The notes beneath the pieces were generated by a model. The model made no database searches. It was not told the origin of the DNA and worked only from the letters and a program-made list of their open reading frames with translations. A stretch of 64,000 nucleotides of DNA from RBG-16-66-20 sp035308765 (lineage in GTDB: Bacteria; Pseudomonadota; Gammaproteobacteria; Burkholderiales; SG8-39), in the NCBI GenBank assembly GCA_035308765.1, contig DATGGA010000008.1, positions 32,074 to 96,073 on the forward strand. The letters run 5' to 3'. The position numbers and the translations under genes were made by a program. Shown one piece after another: positions 33,794-42,712 of this stretch (the stretch's first letter is position 1; every line of letters starts with the position of its first letter).

Positions 33794-33913
33794 AGACAAA
33801 TTCTCACGTTGAGATAGCGACCGTATAGGAACATACTCGCGCCCGCCTGATTGATGTGGCGCAGGGCGTTCGACAACTGCCGGGCCGGCTGCGCTAGCGA
33901 CGGGCAGGAGAAT

Positions 33914-34558
33914 GTGAAACGTCTTGCTCATCTGCCGCTATCGACTTTGGCGCTATCCCTAGCTTTGTGCGGTTGCGGACTTCAAGAGTCCAAGCCTGAT
34001 GAGCATGCATTTCCCGGCGTGATTCCCGGGACTGCGTTGGCCGGCACCGACGCCAAATCTCCACGCGACGTTCCGGAAAAAAATCTGGTCGCCGGCGCAG
34101 ACGTGACACCTGCGCATGAGATTCCACCATCAGATTCGTTGCCCCGTCTCGATCTGGAGGTATTCGGACTTTCGCATCACACCGATCAGGCAGGCGTGCG
34201 CCGCGCGCACCTGAATAACGAACTCAATTACGGGCTCGGGCTCAGCTACGAATTCCACAATGATGAACGGGGCGTGGCTTTTGTCGCGGCGGGGTTTTAC
34301 AAGGACTCCGGGCGAAACTGGGCGAAGCTCGCGGGGCCGGGTTACCAATTCAAGCTGTGGGATCGCTGGAGGCTCGGCGCTACTCTTGCGGTCATCCAGA
34401 GCCGGACCTACAACGACGGCCGCACCTTTGTCGCGCCGATTCCGATGCTTACTTACGATCTGGGCATCGTGAAACTGAACGCGGTCTACGCCCCGAAATT
34501 TCAGCAGAACCAGTTCGCCGTCTTCGGCTTTTATCTCAGCGTGCCACTGGGCAAGTGA
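33914..34558 (+). CDS. outer-membrane beta-barrel-like lipoprotein of unknown function
   Basis: A 214-residue protein starting at GTG 33914 with a clear ribosome site (CAGGAG at 33905-33910). The signal peptide ends in the lipobox LCGC (Cys at about 21) followed by Gly. A polar linker of about 70 residues precedes alternating beta-strands (LNYGLGLSYEF, GVAFVAAGFYKDS, WRLGATLAVIQS, FAVFGFYLSVPL) that end in an aromatic-rich strand, like a small outer-membrane barrel. The pattern loosely recalls PagP-like barrels, but I do not see diagnostic residues. An operator-like palindrome lies 120 bp upstream, shared with the secretion genes. Confidence 0.65.
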   Translation: MKRLAHLPLSTLALSLALCGCGLQESKPDEHAFPGVIPGTALAGTDAKSPRDVPEKNLVAGADVTPAHEIPPSDSLPRLDLEVFGLSHHTDQAGVRRAHLNNELNYGLGLSYEFHNDERGVAFVAAGFYKDSGRNWAKLAGPGYQFKLWDRWRLGATLAVIQSRTYNDGRTFVAPIPMLTYDLGIVKLNAVYAPKFQQNQFAVFGFYLSVPLGK

Positions 34559-34589
34559 TCGGCCGCGCCGGATGGCGATGCCGCCGCGC

Positions 34590-35795
34590 TCAGCGCACCA
34601 GCTGGTTGATCTCGATGATCGGCAGCAGGATGGCGAGAACGATCATGAGCACCACTCCGCCCATGAACAGGATCATCACCGGTTCGAGCAAGGTAAGGAA
34701 CACGGCCAGGCGCCGCTCGAGCGCCTGCGTCTCGAGGCGCGCGGCGCGCTCCAGCATCTGCTCCAGCTTCCCGCTGGCCTCCCCGCTGGCAACTAGGTGG
34801 ACCAGCAGCGGCGGAAACGTACGCGTTTCGCCCAGCGCCCGCGCCAGGGTTGCGCCTTCGCGTACCCGCTCGATGGCGCGCTCGACGGCCTCCCTCATCA
34901 CCATGTTCGTCATCACGCGCGCGCTGGAAGCGAGTGCCGCCAGCAGCGGCACGCCGCCCCCGGTCAGGATCGCCAGCGTGCTGGCGAAGCGCGAAGCATT
35001 GACCCCGCGAACCAGTGCTCCCAGCCAGGGCATGCGCAGCAACATCGCATGCCAGCGGCGCCTCGCGGCCGCGCCGCGCAGCGCCAGCCGCGCGGTCACT
35101 ACCGCGCCCGCCACGATCGCGACGAGATACGGCCAGGCGGCGCGCAGGAAATCGCTCAAGCCGATCAGGACGCGGGTGAGCAGGGGCAGGCTCTGCCGTG
35201 ACTGCTGAAATACCTGCACCACCTGCGGCACCACATACACCAGCAGTCCGGTAACGATTGTGATCGCGACGCCGGTCACCAGAATCGGGTAGAGCAACGC
35301 GAGACTGGTCTTTTGCCGCAGCGCCTGGCGGGCATCAAGATAGTCGGCCAGATGCTGCAGCACGGTCGGCAACGCGCCCGACTCCTCGCCGCCCTGCACC
35401 AGCGCCCGGTAGAAACCGGGAAAACTCTTTTCGTAAACCCCCAGCGCGCCCGCCAGAGAACTGCCGGCGGTGATTTCGGTCTTCACGCCCGCGAGCACCT
35501 CGCGAGTCATCGGCGCGGCGGCCTCTTCGATCAGCGCGTTCAGCGACTGCTCCATGGTCAGGCCGGAACCAAGCAATATCGCCATCTGCCTGGTCACCAG
35601 GCTCAATTCGACGGGCGAGATTCCGCGCGCCCAGCGCTGCCGCGCGCGGTCGCGCGCGCGCACCTGGCCGACGACGGATGGCAAAAGCCCCTGCGCGCGC
35701 AACTGGCTGCGTACCTGCCGCGCCGTGTCGGCCTGCAGGACTCCCGATACCGTGCGGCCGGCGGCGTTCAGCGCCTGATATTGGAATGCCTCCAC
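34590..35795 (-). CDS. gspF: type II secretion inner-membrane platform protein GspF
   Basis: GspF is the polytopic membrane platform of the T2SS. The 401-residue protein has the two T2SS-F domains: one with ELSLVTRQMAILLGSGLTMEQ (about 63-83) and the second with RFASTLAILTGGGVPLLAAL (about 270-290). Three membrane helices are visible, including one after VVPQVVQVFQQ and the last (LMGGVVLMIVLAILLP-like) at the C-terminus. It begins MEAFQYQALNAAG, typical of GspF. It is the last gene of gspCDEF, 12 bp after gspE. Confidence 0.95.
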   Translation of the reverse strand: MEAFQYQALNAAGRTVSGVLQADTARQVRSQLRAQGLLPSVVGQVRARDRARQRWARGISPVELSLVTRQMAILLGSGLTMEQSLNALIEEAAAPMTREVLAGVKTEITAGSSLAGALGVYEKSFPGFYRALVQGGEESGALPTVLQHLADYLDARQALRQKTSLALLYPILVTGVAITIVTGLLVYVVPQVVQVFQQSRQSLPLLTRVLIGLSDFLRAAWPYLVAIVAGAVVTARLALRGAAARRRWHAMLLRMPWLGALVRGVNASRFASTLAILTGGGVPLLAALASSARVMTNMVMREAVERAIERVREGATLARALGETRTFPPLLVHLVASGEASGKLEQMLERAARLETQALERRLAVFLTLLEPVMILFMGGVVLMIVLAILLPIIEINQLVR

Positions 35796-35807
35796 GAAGG
35801 CGCCCCT

Positions 35808-37241
35808 CTATTCGCCCGTCACGCGCACTACTTCTTCGAGACTGATCGTGCCCTGCCTCGCCCAGCGCATGCCGTCTTCGCGCAGAGAGCGCATGCCGCA
35901 GGCTATCGCATGCTCGCGCAACGTCCGCTCCGAGGCGCGGTCGTGGATAAGGCGCCGCAGGTCGTCATCGACAGCCAGCAATTCATAAATGCCGGTACGG
36001 CCGCGGTACCCGGTGCGGTTGCACGCCGGACATGCCTGTGGCGAATGGAACGTTTCGCCGTCCTGGATGAAAGGCTTTCGGCATTCCATGCAGAGCAGCC
36101 GCACCAGGCGCTGCGCGGCGACTCCGATCAGGCTGGAAGCGAGCAGAAACGGCTCCACGCCCATGTCGACGAGCCGCGTGACCGCGCTCACCGCATCATT
36201 GGTGTGCAGCGTGGCAAACACCAGGTGCCCCGTCAGGCTCGCCTGCACGGCAATCTGAGCGGTCTCCAGGTCGCGGATTTCGCCGATCATGACGACGTCG
36301 GGATCCTGGCGCAGGATCGTGCGCAACGCCCGCGCGAAGGTCATCTCGATCCTGGCGTTGACCTGCGTCTGGCTGATGCCGTCAAGGTCGTACTCGATCG
36401 GATCCTCCACGGTCATGATGTTGAGCGCGGCGGCGTCAAGCCGCGACAGCGCGGCGTAGAGCGTGGTGGTCTTGCCCGAGCCGGTCGGACCCGTGACCAG
36501 GACGATGCCGTGCGGCTCACGGATCAGCCGGTCAATCTGCACGAGCGCGGCTTCGTCCATGCCGAGACGCGTGAGATCCAGCCGCCCCGCCTGCTTGTCC
36601 AGCAGGCGCAGCACCACACGCTCGCCGTGGCCGGTGGGAATCGTCGAGACCCGCACGTCCACCGGCTTGCCGGCCACCCGCAGCGTGATGCGGCCGTCCT
36701 GCGGCAGGCGCTTCTCCGCGATGTCGAGCTGCGCCATGATCTTCACGCGCGAGACGATCGCTGCATGCAGCGCGCGCGCCGGCTCGATCAGGTCGCGCAG
36801 CGTGCCGTCGATGCGCAGCCGCACCACCGAGCGCGTCTCGAAGGGCTCGATGTGGATGTCCGAGGCCCCATCGCGCAGCGCCTGGGTCAGCAGCGCGTTG
36901 ATCAGGCGGATGAGCGGCGCGTCGTCGCGCGCATCGAGCAGATCTTCCACCCTGGGAATTTCCTGCAGCAACCGCGACAGGTCCACGTCCTGCGACAGTT
37001 CGCCGGCGAGCGCGGCCGCCTTGGAATTTCCGGCCGACCCGGCGCCGTTGTAGGCCGCGGCAATGAGCTCGTCGAACTCCGCCTCGCCTACCTGCCGCGC
37101 CTGCAGCGGCACGCCGAGCGCGCGGCGCAGTTCCGCGAGCGCACCCGCGCGGGCGTCCGCGCGCACTGCGACCTCGGTGGAATCGGCGCCGACGGCGCCG
37201 ATCACGACGCCGTTGGCTTTTGCGAATGCGTAGGGAATCAC
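35808..37241 (-). CDS. gspE: type II secretion ATPase GspE
   Basis: This cytoplasmic ATPase drives pseudopilus assembly. The 477-residue protein has an N-terminal domain (about 1-110) and Walker A in VTGPTGSGKTTTLY. Asp and His boxes follow, with Walker B-like DPDVVMIGEIRD. The zinc-binding loop Cys pairs are CMEC and CPAC. The start is GTG 37241, which overlaps the gspD stop (GTGA) and gives MIPYAFAKANGV, the usual GspE beginning. Confidence 0.95.
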   Translation of the reverse strand: MIPYAFAKANGVVIGAVGADSTEVAVRADARAGALAELRRALGVPLQARQVGEAEFDELIAAAYNGAGSAGNSKAAALAGELSQDVDLSRLLQEIPRVEDLLDARDDAPLIRLINALLTQALRDGASDIHIEPFETRSVVRLRIDGTLRDLIEPARALHAAIVSRVKIMAQLDIAEKRLPQDGRITLRVAGKPVDVRVSTIPTGHGERVVLRLLDKQAGRLDLTRLGMDEAALVQIDRLIREPHGIVLVTGPTGSGKTTTLYAALSRLDAAALNIMTVEDPIEYDLDGISQTQVNARIEMTFARALRTILRQDPDVVMIGEIRDLETAQIAVQASLTGHLVFATLHTNDAVSAVTRLVDMGVEPFLLASSLIGVAAQRLVRLLCMECRKPFIQDGETFHSPQACPACNRTGYRGRTGIYELLAVDDDLRRLIHDRASERTLREHAIACGMRSLREDGMRWARQGTISLEEVVRVTGE

Positions 37242-39262
37242 CGTGGCGGCAATGTCGGTGGCTCCACGCTGGGAAGAACAGCGTCTGGCGCGGGCCTCGC
37301 CCTGCCTTGCTCACCGATAATATAGTCGTAACGTTCGCTCGCGAGCGGTTCCGCGCTCTGGGCGGTCCGCAGTATCGTCGGCCGCAGGAACACCATCAGG
37401 TTTGTTTTAACGTGCTCGCGCGTCTTGTACCGGAAAAGCGCGCCGAGCGCGGGAATGTCGCCCAGCACCGGAACTTTCTGGACGACATCCGTGACCGTGT
37501 CCTGAATGAGCCCGCCGATCACCACAAGCTGCTTGTCGTCGGCCAGCACCGTCGAGCCGACCGCGCGCTTGTTGGTGATGACGCCGGCGACGTTTGTCGT
37601 GTCCGAGATGCTGGAAACCTCCTGATAAATCTGCAGCCGCACGGTGCCGCCTTCGGAAATCTGCGGCTTGATGTGCAGCGTGAGGCCGACGTCGTGGCGC
37701 TCGATGGTCTGGAACGGCGTGGGCGTGGCCGCCGCGGCCGACACCGCGTAGGAGCCGGTGATGAAGGGCACGTTCTGCCCGATGACGATCGTGGCCTCCT
37801 CGTTGTCCAGCGTAAGCAAGGTCGGCGTGGACAGGATGTTGGCATTGTTGTCCGTCTGCAGCGCGCGCACCAGGAGGGCGAGGTTGAGAATCGGCGTCGT
37901 GGTGCCCGGGATCGTGACGGTGCCCTTTATCACGCCGATGTTCAGACCCTGGCCTGCACCGGCTGGATTCGTTGAGATGCCGAGAATGTTTTGGCTGGAG
38001 GTGCCGAAATTAGTGCCGCCAAAGGACTGTGTCGCGCCATTGCCCAGCCCATTCAAGTTCTGCCACTGGATGCCGAATTCGGCGGCCTTGTCGAAGGTGA
38101 TTTCGGCGATCACCGCCTCGACGTAAACCTGCGCGCGGCGCACGTCGAGTTTGTCCAGCGCGGCGCGCAGACCGTTGTAGATCGCGTCGGGCGCATTGAT
38201 GATGACCGAGTTTGTCGCCGCATCCGCCTGGATGACGCCGGGCGACGCGGCGGCAGGCGCGGAGAGCGGCGGAGCCAGCGGCGCGGTCATTGGCGAAGCG
38301 CCGGATGGCGGAGCTGCCGCGGGCATCGCAAAGGAGGCGGCGGGCGCGCGCTGCGCCCCGAGCGCAGTTTCGCCGAGGTAGATCGCCCGCAGCGTTTCGG
38401 CGACCTTCACCGCCTCTGCGTTCTTGAGATGGACCACGTGTATGTTGCCGCCCGCGCCAGCGGGCGTGTCGAGCATCGCCACGAAGCTGCGCAACCGCGC
38501 GAGCCGCGACGGATTGTCCGAGCGCGCGAGCAGGCTGTTCGAGCGCGTGTCCGCCACTATCATCATTCGCTGGCCGGTGTCGGGGCCGGCCGGGCCGGCG
38601 GCAGCCGCCGTCTCCGCGAACAGCCGATTGACGGTCTGCGCGACTTCCAGCGCCGAGGCGTAGAGCAATGGAATCATGATCGGCTCGCTGCCGTTCGGCT
38701 GGTCGATCGCGTCGATGATCTTGTCGATCCGCTGCAGATTGCTCGCGTAATCGGTGACGACCAGCGTGTTGTTCCCCGGGTAAGCCGTGATGGTGTTGTT
38801 GGGGGCGATCAGCGGGCGCAGTATCGGCACCATCTGGACGGCAGACTCGTACTTCAGCGTGAACACCTGCGTCGCGATCTGGTCTCCTGCCGCCTGGCCG
38901 CCCTTGGCGCGCAGCTTGTCCTGGGGACCGAGCGTCGGACTGGACTGCAGCTTGGCATCGCTCTCGGGAACGATCTTGATGATGCCCCGATCCTCGATCG
39001 CGGCGAAACCCTGCAGGCGCAGGGCCGACAGGAAAACCTCGTAGACGAGCGCCCTGGACATCGGACGCGCGGAAACGATATTGACGGTGCCCTTGACGCG
39101 GGGGTCGAGCACGAAATTCTTTCCGGTGATCTCGCTTACCGCCTTGACCACTCCTTCGATGTCGGTATTGACGAAGTTGATCGTCACCAGATCGGCGTCC
39201 GCAGGCCAGACTGACCCGGCGAAGGCCAGGAATGCCAAACACAAAAGTCCGGCGCGGAACAT
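37238..39262 (-). CDS. gspD: type II secretion outer-membrane secretin GspD
   Basis: The secretin forms the outer-membrane channel. The 674-residue protein has a signal peptide (about 1-21, ending SVWPAD), the N0 domain (VTINFVNTDIEGVVKAVSE region) and three N-type repeats with typical GNNTLVVTDYASNLQRI. A Pro/Ala-rich insert lies at about 305-350. The secretin core ends with KVPVLGDIPALGALF and TNLMVFLRPTIL. No C-terminal S-domain for a pilotin is obvious. The ATG at 39262 overlaps the gspC stop as ATGA; longer upstream frames are shadows. Confidence 0.95.
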   Translation of the reverse strand: MFRAGLLCLAFLAFAGSVWPADADLVTINFVNTDIEGVVKAVSEITGKNFVLDPRVKGTVNIVSARPMSRALVYEVFLSALRLQGFAAIEDRGIIKIVPESDAKLQSSPTLGPQDKLRAKGGQAAGDQIATQVFTLKYESAVQMVPILRPLIAPNNTITAYPGNNTLVVTDYASNLQRIDKIIDAIDQPNGSEPIMIPLLYASALEVAQTVNRLFAETAAAAGPAGPDTGQRMMIVADTRSNSLLARSDNPSRLARLRSFVAMLDTPAGAGGNIHVVHLKNAEAVKVAETLRAIYLGETALGAQRAPAASFAMPAAAPPSGASPMTAPLAPPLSAPAAASPGVIQADAATNSVIINAPDAIYNGLRAALDKLDVRRAQVYVEAVIAEITFDKAAEFGIQWQNLNGLGNGATQSFGGTNFGTSSQNILGISTNPAGAGQGLNIGVIKGTVTIPGTTTPILNLALLVRALQTDNNANILSTPTLLTLDNEEATIVIGQNVPFITGSYAVSAAAATPTPFQTIERHDVGLTLHIKPQISEGGTVRLQIYQEVSSISDTTNVAGVITNKRAVGSTVLADDKQLVVIGGLIQDTVTDVVQKVPVLGDIPALGALFRYKTREHVKTNLMVFLRPTILRTAQSAEPLASERYDYIIGEQGRARPAPDAVLPSVEPPTLPPR

Positions 39263-39750
39263 CAATGGACGGCCGCCGGCACGGCAGGCGCCGCGAACCT
39301 GCCCGGTTCGGGCCACGCGAGCGCCTCTCGCACCCCGCCGCGCTCCAGCACGACATGATCGGCAAGTACCTCGGCGATGCGTGCGCCCGCTTCGATTTCC
39401 CCGCCTTCGCGCACCGCGACCGTCCGCTTTGCGTCCAGCCGCAGGATCGCGTAGCCCGGCATGCCGCCCGACGCGGCAACAACGCCAAGCAGCGTGACCG
39501 CGTTTCCGGTCGACAGCGAGCGGCCACCTTCCCGCGGCGCATTGCCGAACAGGTTGTATGCAGCCTGTGCCAGGTCGGCTGGGCGCCCGGCCGCCATGGC
39601 TGCCGGTGCGCGCGGCTCGGGACGGGGAGCGAGCCACGCCCAACTCCAGTACGCCAGCACATATCCGAGCAGCGCGAGCGCGAAGAACGTCACCAGCGAC
39701 ACGAATGCCGTCTGCGCAAGATTTGATCTATACGGAAGGATCGCTTGCAT
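39262..39750 (-). CDS. gspC: type II secretion protein GspC
   Basis: GspC links the inner-membrane platform to GspD. This 162-residue form has an N-terminal membrane helix (about 14-34, FVSLVTFFALALLGYVLAYW) and a homology-region domain (TLLGVVAASGGMPGYAILRL to VVLERGGVREAL). It lacks the C-terminal PDZ domain seen in longer GspC proteins, which is usual for many betaproteobacteria. It is the first gene of the minus-strand gspCDEF operon. Its start is 63 bp from an operator-like palindrome shared with the divergent gspG operon. Confidence 0.9.
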   Translation of the reverse strand: MQAILPYRSNLAQTAFVSLVTFFALALLGYVLAYWSWAWLAPRPEPRAPAAMAAGRPADLAQAAYNLFGNAPREGGRSLSTGNAVTLLGVVAASGGMPGYAILRLDAKRTVAVREGGEIEAGARIAEVLADHVVLERGGVREALAWPEPGRFAAPAVPAAVH

Positions 39751-39813
39751 CTTTCGCCAAGCGGAAACGTCGATGAAAGGAACAAATCGTAGTGCGAGAT
39801 CACCCCACCGTAT

Positions 39814-39827
39814 GTGCGCTGGCGTAC
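39814..39827. promoter_or_regulatory. palindromic operator-like site B, between gspC and gspG
   Basis: GTGCG-CTGG-CGTAC, preceded by TAT and followed by AGA, lies in the 109-bp gap between the two divergent T2SS operons. It is 63 bp from the gspC ATG and 32 bp from the gspG ATG, so a protein bound there could control both. It belongs to the five-copy family found in this window. Confidence 0.65.
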
Positions 39828-39859
39828 AGAGAGCGCGCGCGCAATCGCGATAATGGCCA

Positions 39860-40285
39860 ATGAATTCAAGGCACGGCGGCTTCACCCTGCTCGAAGTAAT
39901 GGTGGTGGTCGTGATCCTCGGCATCCTCGCCGCGTTGGTGGTGCCGAAAATCATCAGCCGCCCCGACGAGGCGCGGGTGATCGCCGCGAAGCAGGACATC
40001 GCCAGCGTGATGCAGGCGCTCAAGCTCTACCGTCTCGACAACCAGCGCTACCCCACGACGGAACAGGGGTTGCAGTCGTTGGTGGTCAGGCCGGCGACGG
40101 CCCCTGTCCCGCCCAACTGGAAGGCGGGCGGGTATCTGGAGCGCCTGCCGAAGGACCCGTGGGGAAATCCATACCAATACCTCAATCCGGGGCTGCGGGG
40201 GGAGATCGATATTTTCAGCTTTGGCGCGGACGGCGCGCCCGGCGGTGAAGGCAACGATGCCGATATCGGATCCTGGAACCTCTAG
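39860..40285 (+). CDS. gspG: major pseudopilin GspG
   Basis: GspG is the main subunit of the T2SS pseudopilus. The 141-residue protein has a short leader MNSRHGG cleaved before Phe, then FTLLEVMVVVVILGILAAL with the required Glu at +5. The conserved GspG signatures TTEQGLQSLV and LPKDPWGNPYQYLNPG follow, and the C-terminal calcium-binding loop DIFSFGADG ends the protein. No strong ribosome site precedes ATG 39860. It is the first gene of gspGHIJKLMN. Confidence 0.96.
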   Translation: MNSRHGGFTLLEVMVVVVILGILAALVVPKIISRPDEARVIAAKQDIASVMQALKLYRLDNQRYPTTEQGLQSLVVRPATAPVPPNWKAGGYLERLPKDPWGNPYQYLNPGLRGEIDIFSFGADGAPGGEGNDADIGSWNL

Positions 40286-40769
40286 CACCCGCGGCTTCAC
40301 GCTCGTCGAGGTACTCGTCGTGCTGATGATCATGGGGCTTTTTGTCGGCCTGGCGGGTGCCATCGTGCACCCGGATGAGCGCGGGCTCCTCCGCGTCGAG
40401 GCCGAGCGGCTCGCGCAGTTGCTGGATCTTGCCGCGATGGAATCGCGCTCCACTGGCCAATCCCTTGCCTGGTCGGCTGATGGATACGGTTACCGGTTCT
40501 GGCGCATGGCCGAGGATGGTGGGTGGTCGGAAGCGCGCGACAGCGATCTGCTGCGGGCGCGCACGCTGCCGCGAGGCATGATGATCTCCGGGCTGCGGGT
40601 CGAGAACGGGCCTGCAGGCAGTGCGATGCGCTTGGAGTTCGCCGCCCAAGGCGCGGCGCCTGCCTTCGCCATCGAGATGTCCTTTGGCGCGGCGCATTAC
40701 ACGGTCGCGGGATCTCCTGTCGGGGAGTTGCAGGTGTTGCCGGGCGCGGGAAATCCTCGTGGCGGATAA
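40257..40769 (+). CDS. gspH: minor pseudopilin GspH
   Basis: A 170-residue minor pseudopilin. The prepilin signal is STRG followed by FTLVEVLVVLMIMGLFVGL with Glu at +5. The globular part (about 30-165) is beta-rich, with the typical ERLAQLLDLAAMESRSTGQ helix. I start at ATG 40257, inside the last codons of gspG (28-bp overlap), because the longer in-frame start adds only gspG-antiframe residues. Confidence 0.9.
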   Translation: MPISDPGTSSTRGFTLVEVLVVLMIMGLFVGLAGAIVHPDERGLLRVEAERLAQLLDLAAMESRSTGQSLAWSADGYGYRFWRMAEDGGWSEARDSDLLRARTLPRGMMISGLRVENGPAGSAMRLEFAAQGAAPAFAIEMSFGAAHYTVAGSPVGELQVLPGAGNPRGG

Positions 40770-41154
40770 GCGCCTCGGCAGGCCGGGCGGCTTCACGCTG
40801 GTCGAAGTGCTGGTCGCGCTCGCGATCATTGCCATCGCGCTGCTTGCGGCTTTGCGAGCCGCGGGCCAGAGCACCGCCAACGCCAGCGAACTGCGTGCAC
40901 GGCTGCTTGGCAGCTGGGTCGCGGAAAATCTCCTGGCGGGGCATCGCGCGCGGGGCGACTGGCTGCCGCTCGGCATACAGCGGGGCCAGGAACGCGAAGG
41001 CGGCATCGAGTTCGCCTGGCGCGAGGAAGTCATCGCGACGCCGAACGCCGCGTTCCGCCGGGTCGACGTCTTCGTGTTCGCCTCCGCCGAAGAATCGGAC
41101 TCGCTCGCGCATCTGAGCGGGTTCGTGGTGAACCCGCCGGGGCAGCCGAGATGA
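40759..41154 (+). CDS. gspI: minor pseudopilin GspI
   Basis: A 131-residue minor pseudopilin that nucleates the pseudopilus tip with GspJ and GspK. The prepilin signal is GRPGG then FTLVEVLVALAIIAIALLAAL with Glu at +5. The motif ELRARLLGSWVAENLL is typical of GspI. The start is GTG 40759, overlapping the gspH stop by 11 bp; there is no nearer ATG. Its stop overlaps gspJ as ATGA. Confidence 0.92.
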   Translation: MADKRLGRPGGFTLVEVLVALAIIAIALLAALRAAGQSTANASELRARLLGSWVAENLLAGHRARGDWLPLGIQRGQEREGGIEFAWREEVIATPNAAFRRVDVFVFASAEESDSLAHLSGFVVNPPGQPR

Positions 41155-41756
41155 AATCCGCCCGCGGACGCGGTACCGCTGCTCGCGGATTCACCCTGAT
41201 CGAGCTGCTCACCTCATTACTCATCCTGGCGCTGCTGGCGATGATGTCGTACCGGGGCCTGGGCGCGGTCCTCGATGCTCGCACGCATGTGAGCCAGGAG
41301 ACTGCCGGCTGGCAGCGAGTGGCGACCTTCTGCGCCCGCTTCGAACAAGACGTGCGGCTGGCGGCGCCCCGGCCGATACGTACCGCATCGGGCAGCGCAC
41401 CGGCATGGATTGGCAGGGCCGACGCGGCGCCCGGCCCGCTCCTCGAATTCAGCCGTTTTGCATCCGCCGAGGGCGTGGATGCGCCGCGGCGGGTTGCTTA
41501 CGGGCTGAACGAGAAGCAGGAGATCGAACTTTGGCTGTGGCCTGGCCTTGAGGTCGCGGCCAACGCGCTTCCCGCGCGCTATCCGGTGCTGCGCGGGGTG
41601 GCGAAGTTCGACATCCAGTACCTGAACGCCGCGCTGGTCTGGATGGACGCGTGGCCGGCTTCGCCGAATGACCCCGCCATTCCCCGGGCCGTGCGGCTGC
41701 GCATCGTGCGCGCCTCGGGCGAGGAAATCGTGCGCGTGTTTGCGCTCGACTCGTGA
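41151..41756 (+). CDS. gspJ: minor pseudopilin GspJ
   Basis: A 201-residue minor pseudopilin. The prepilin signal is GTAARG then FTLIELLTSLLILALLAMM with Glu at +5. The GspJ-typical MMSYRGLGAVLDAR and FCARFEQDVRLAAPRPIR follow. The ATG at 41151 overlaps the gspI stop, and its own stop overlaps gspK (GTGA). Confidence 0.93.
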   Translation: MKSARGRGTAARGFTLIELLTSLLILALLAMMSYRGLGAVLDARTHVSQETAGWQRVATFCARFEQDVRLAAPRPIRTASGSAPAWIGRADAAPGPLLEFSRFASAEGVDAPRRVAYGLNEKQEIELWLWPGLEVAANALPARYPVLRGVAKFDIQYLNAALVWMDAWPASPNDPAIPRAVRLRIVRASGEEIVRVFALDS

Positions 41757-42712
41757 GGAGGACGCCGCTACGTGTTTTCAGGACGCCGCAACGCGTTTTC
41801 AGGACGCCGCAACGCGGCGTGGCCATCGTGCTTGCCATGAGCGTAGTCGCGCTGGCCGCGCTGGCCGCGACCGCCATGATGGTGTCGCAGAGCACCTGGT
41901 CGCGGCAGGTCGAATTGACGGCGGGCCACGCTCAGGCGCAGCTCCTCGTGCAGGCCGGGCTGAACTGGGCCTGCGCCCTGCTGAGCGACGATCGCCGCAC
42001 CAGCAACATCGATCACCTGGGCGAACCGTGGGCGCTGCAACTGCCGCCGGTTCCGGTGGAGAACGGCACTGTCGCCGGCCGCATCGAGGACGAACAGGGA
42101 AAGTTCAATCTCAACAATCTGGCGAGAGGCGGCAGGATCGACCCCGCGCAGCAGGCGCACTTCCGGCGCCTGCTGTCGGTCCTGGCGTTGCCGCCCGCGC
42201 TCGCCGCCGCGCTCGCCGACTGGATCGACGCCGACAGCGATCCGCAGTCGCAGGACGGCGCCGAAGACGGGTACTACCTCTCGCTGCAGCCGCCCTATCT
42301 CACCGCCAACCGCCCGTTGACCGACATCGCCGAACTCGCGCTGGTGCGCGGCTTCGACGACGGCGTTCGCGTGCGCCTGCGCCCGTTCGTCACGGCGCTG
42401 CCCCGCTTTACCGCGATCAACGCGAATACGGCGCCGCCTGAAGTCCTGTCCGCGGTCATCGACGGCCTGACCCTCGACGACGCACGCGCGATCGTCGCTC
42501 GGCGCGGGCGTGCTTACTTTCGCGATTTCTCCGACTTCTTCAACCGGCTGCCCGCCGGATTCACCATCCCGACCGAAGATGTCTCGGTGAGCAGCGACTA
42601 TTTCCTCGCATCCATGCGGGCCACCATTGGCGGAGCGCAGGCGCGCGGTTCGGCGCTGCTCGCGCGCGGCAACGCGGGCTGGCCCGCCATCGTCTGGCGG
42701 AAGTATCCGTGA
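41753..42712 (+). CDS. gspK: minor pseudopilin GspK with an expanded repeat leader
   Basis: GspK is the large pseudopilin at the tip. The 319-residue protein lacks Glu at +5, as GspK normally does (QRG then VAIVLAMSVVALAALAATA). The alpha-domain inserts include IEDEQGKFNLNNL and ADWIDADSDPQSQDGAEDGYY. The cytoplasmic leader is unusual: it contains three near-copies of RTPxRVF encoded by a 21-bp tandem repeat (41759-41815), so it is about 21 residues long. The start is GTG 41753, overlapping the gspJ stop. Confidence 0.92.
   Translation: MRRTPLRVFRTPQRVFRTPQRGVAIVLAMSVVALAALAATAMMVSQSTWSRQVELTAGHAQAQLLVQAGLNWACALLSDDRRTSNIDHLGEPWALQLPPVPVENGTVAGRIEDEQGKFNLNNLARGGRIDPAQQAHFRRLLSVLALPPALAAALADWIDADSDPQSQDGAEDGYYLSLQPPYLTANRPLTDIAELALVRGFDDGVRVRLRPFVTALPRFTAINANTAPPEVLSAVIDGLTLDDARAIVARRGRAYFRDFSDFFNRLPAGFTIPTEDVSVSSDYFLASMRATIGGAQARGSALLARGNAGWPAIVWRKYP
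41759..41815 (+). repeat. 21-bp in-frame tandem repeat in the gspK leader
   Basis: About 2.7 copies of AGGACGCCGCAACGCGTTTTC. Copies 1 and 2 are 41759-41779 and 41780-41800, differing at two bases, and a partial third copy runs to 41815. Each full unit encodes RTP(L/Q)RVF. Gain or loss of one unit keeps the reading frame. Confidence 0.85.

Noticed and set aside
41759..41815. CRISPR array or mobile-element repeat
   Set aside because: The units are directly tandem, 21 bp long, in frame and without spacers; they form part of the gspK leader.
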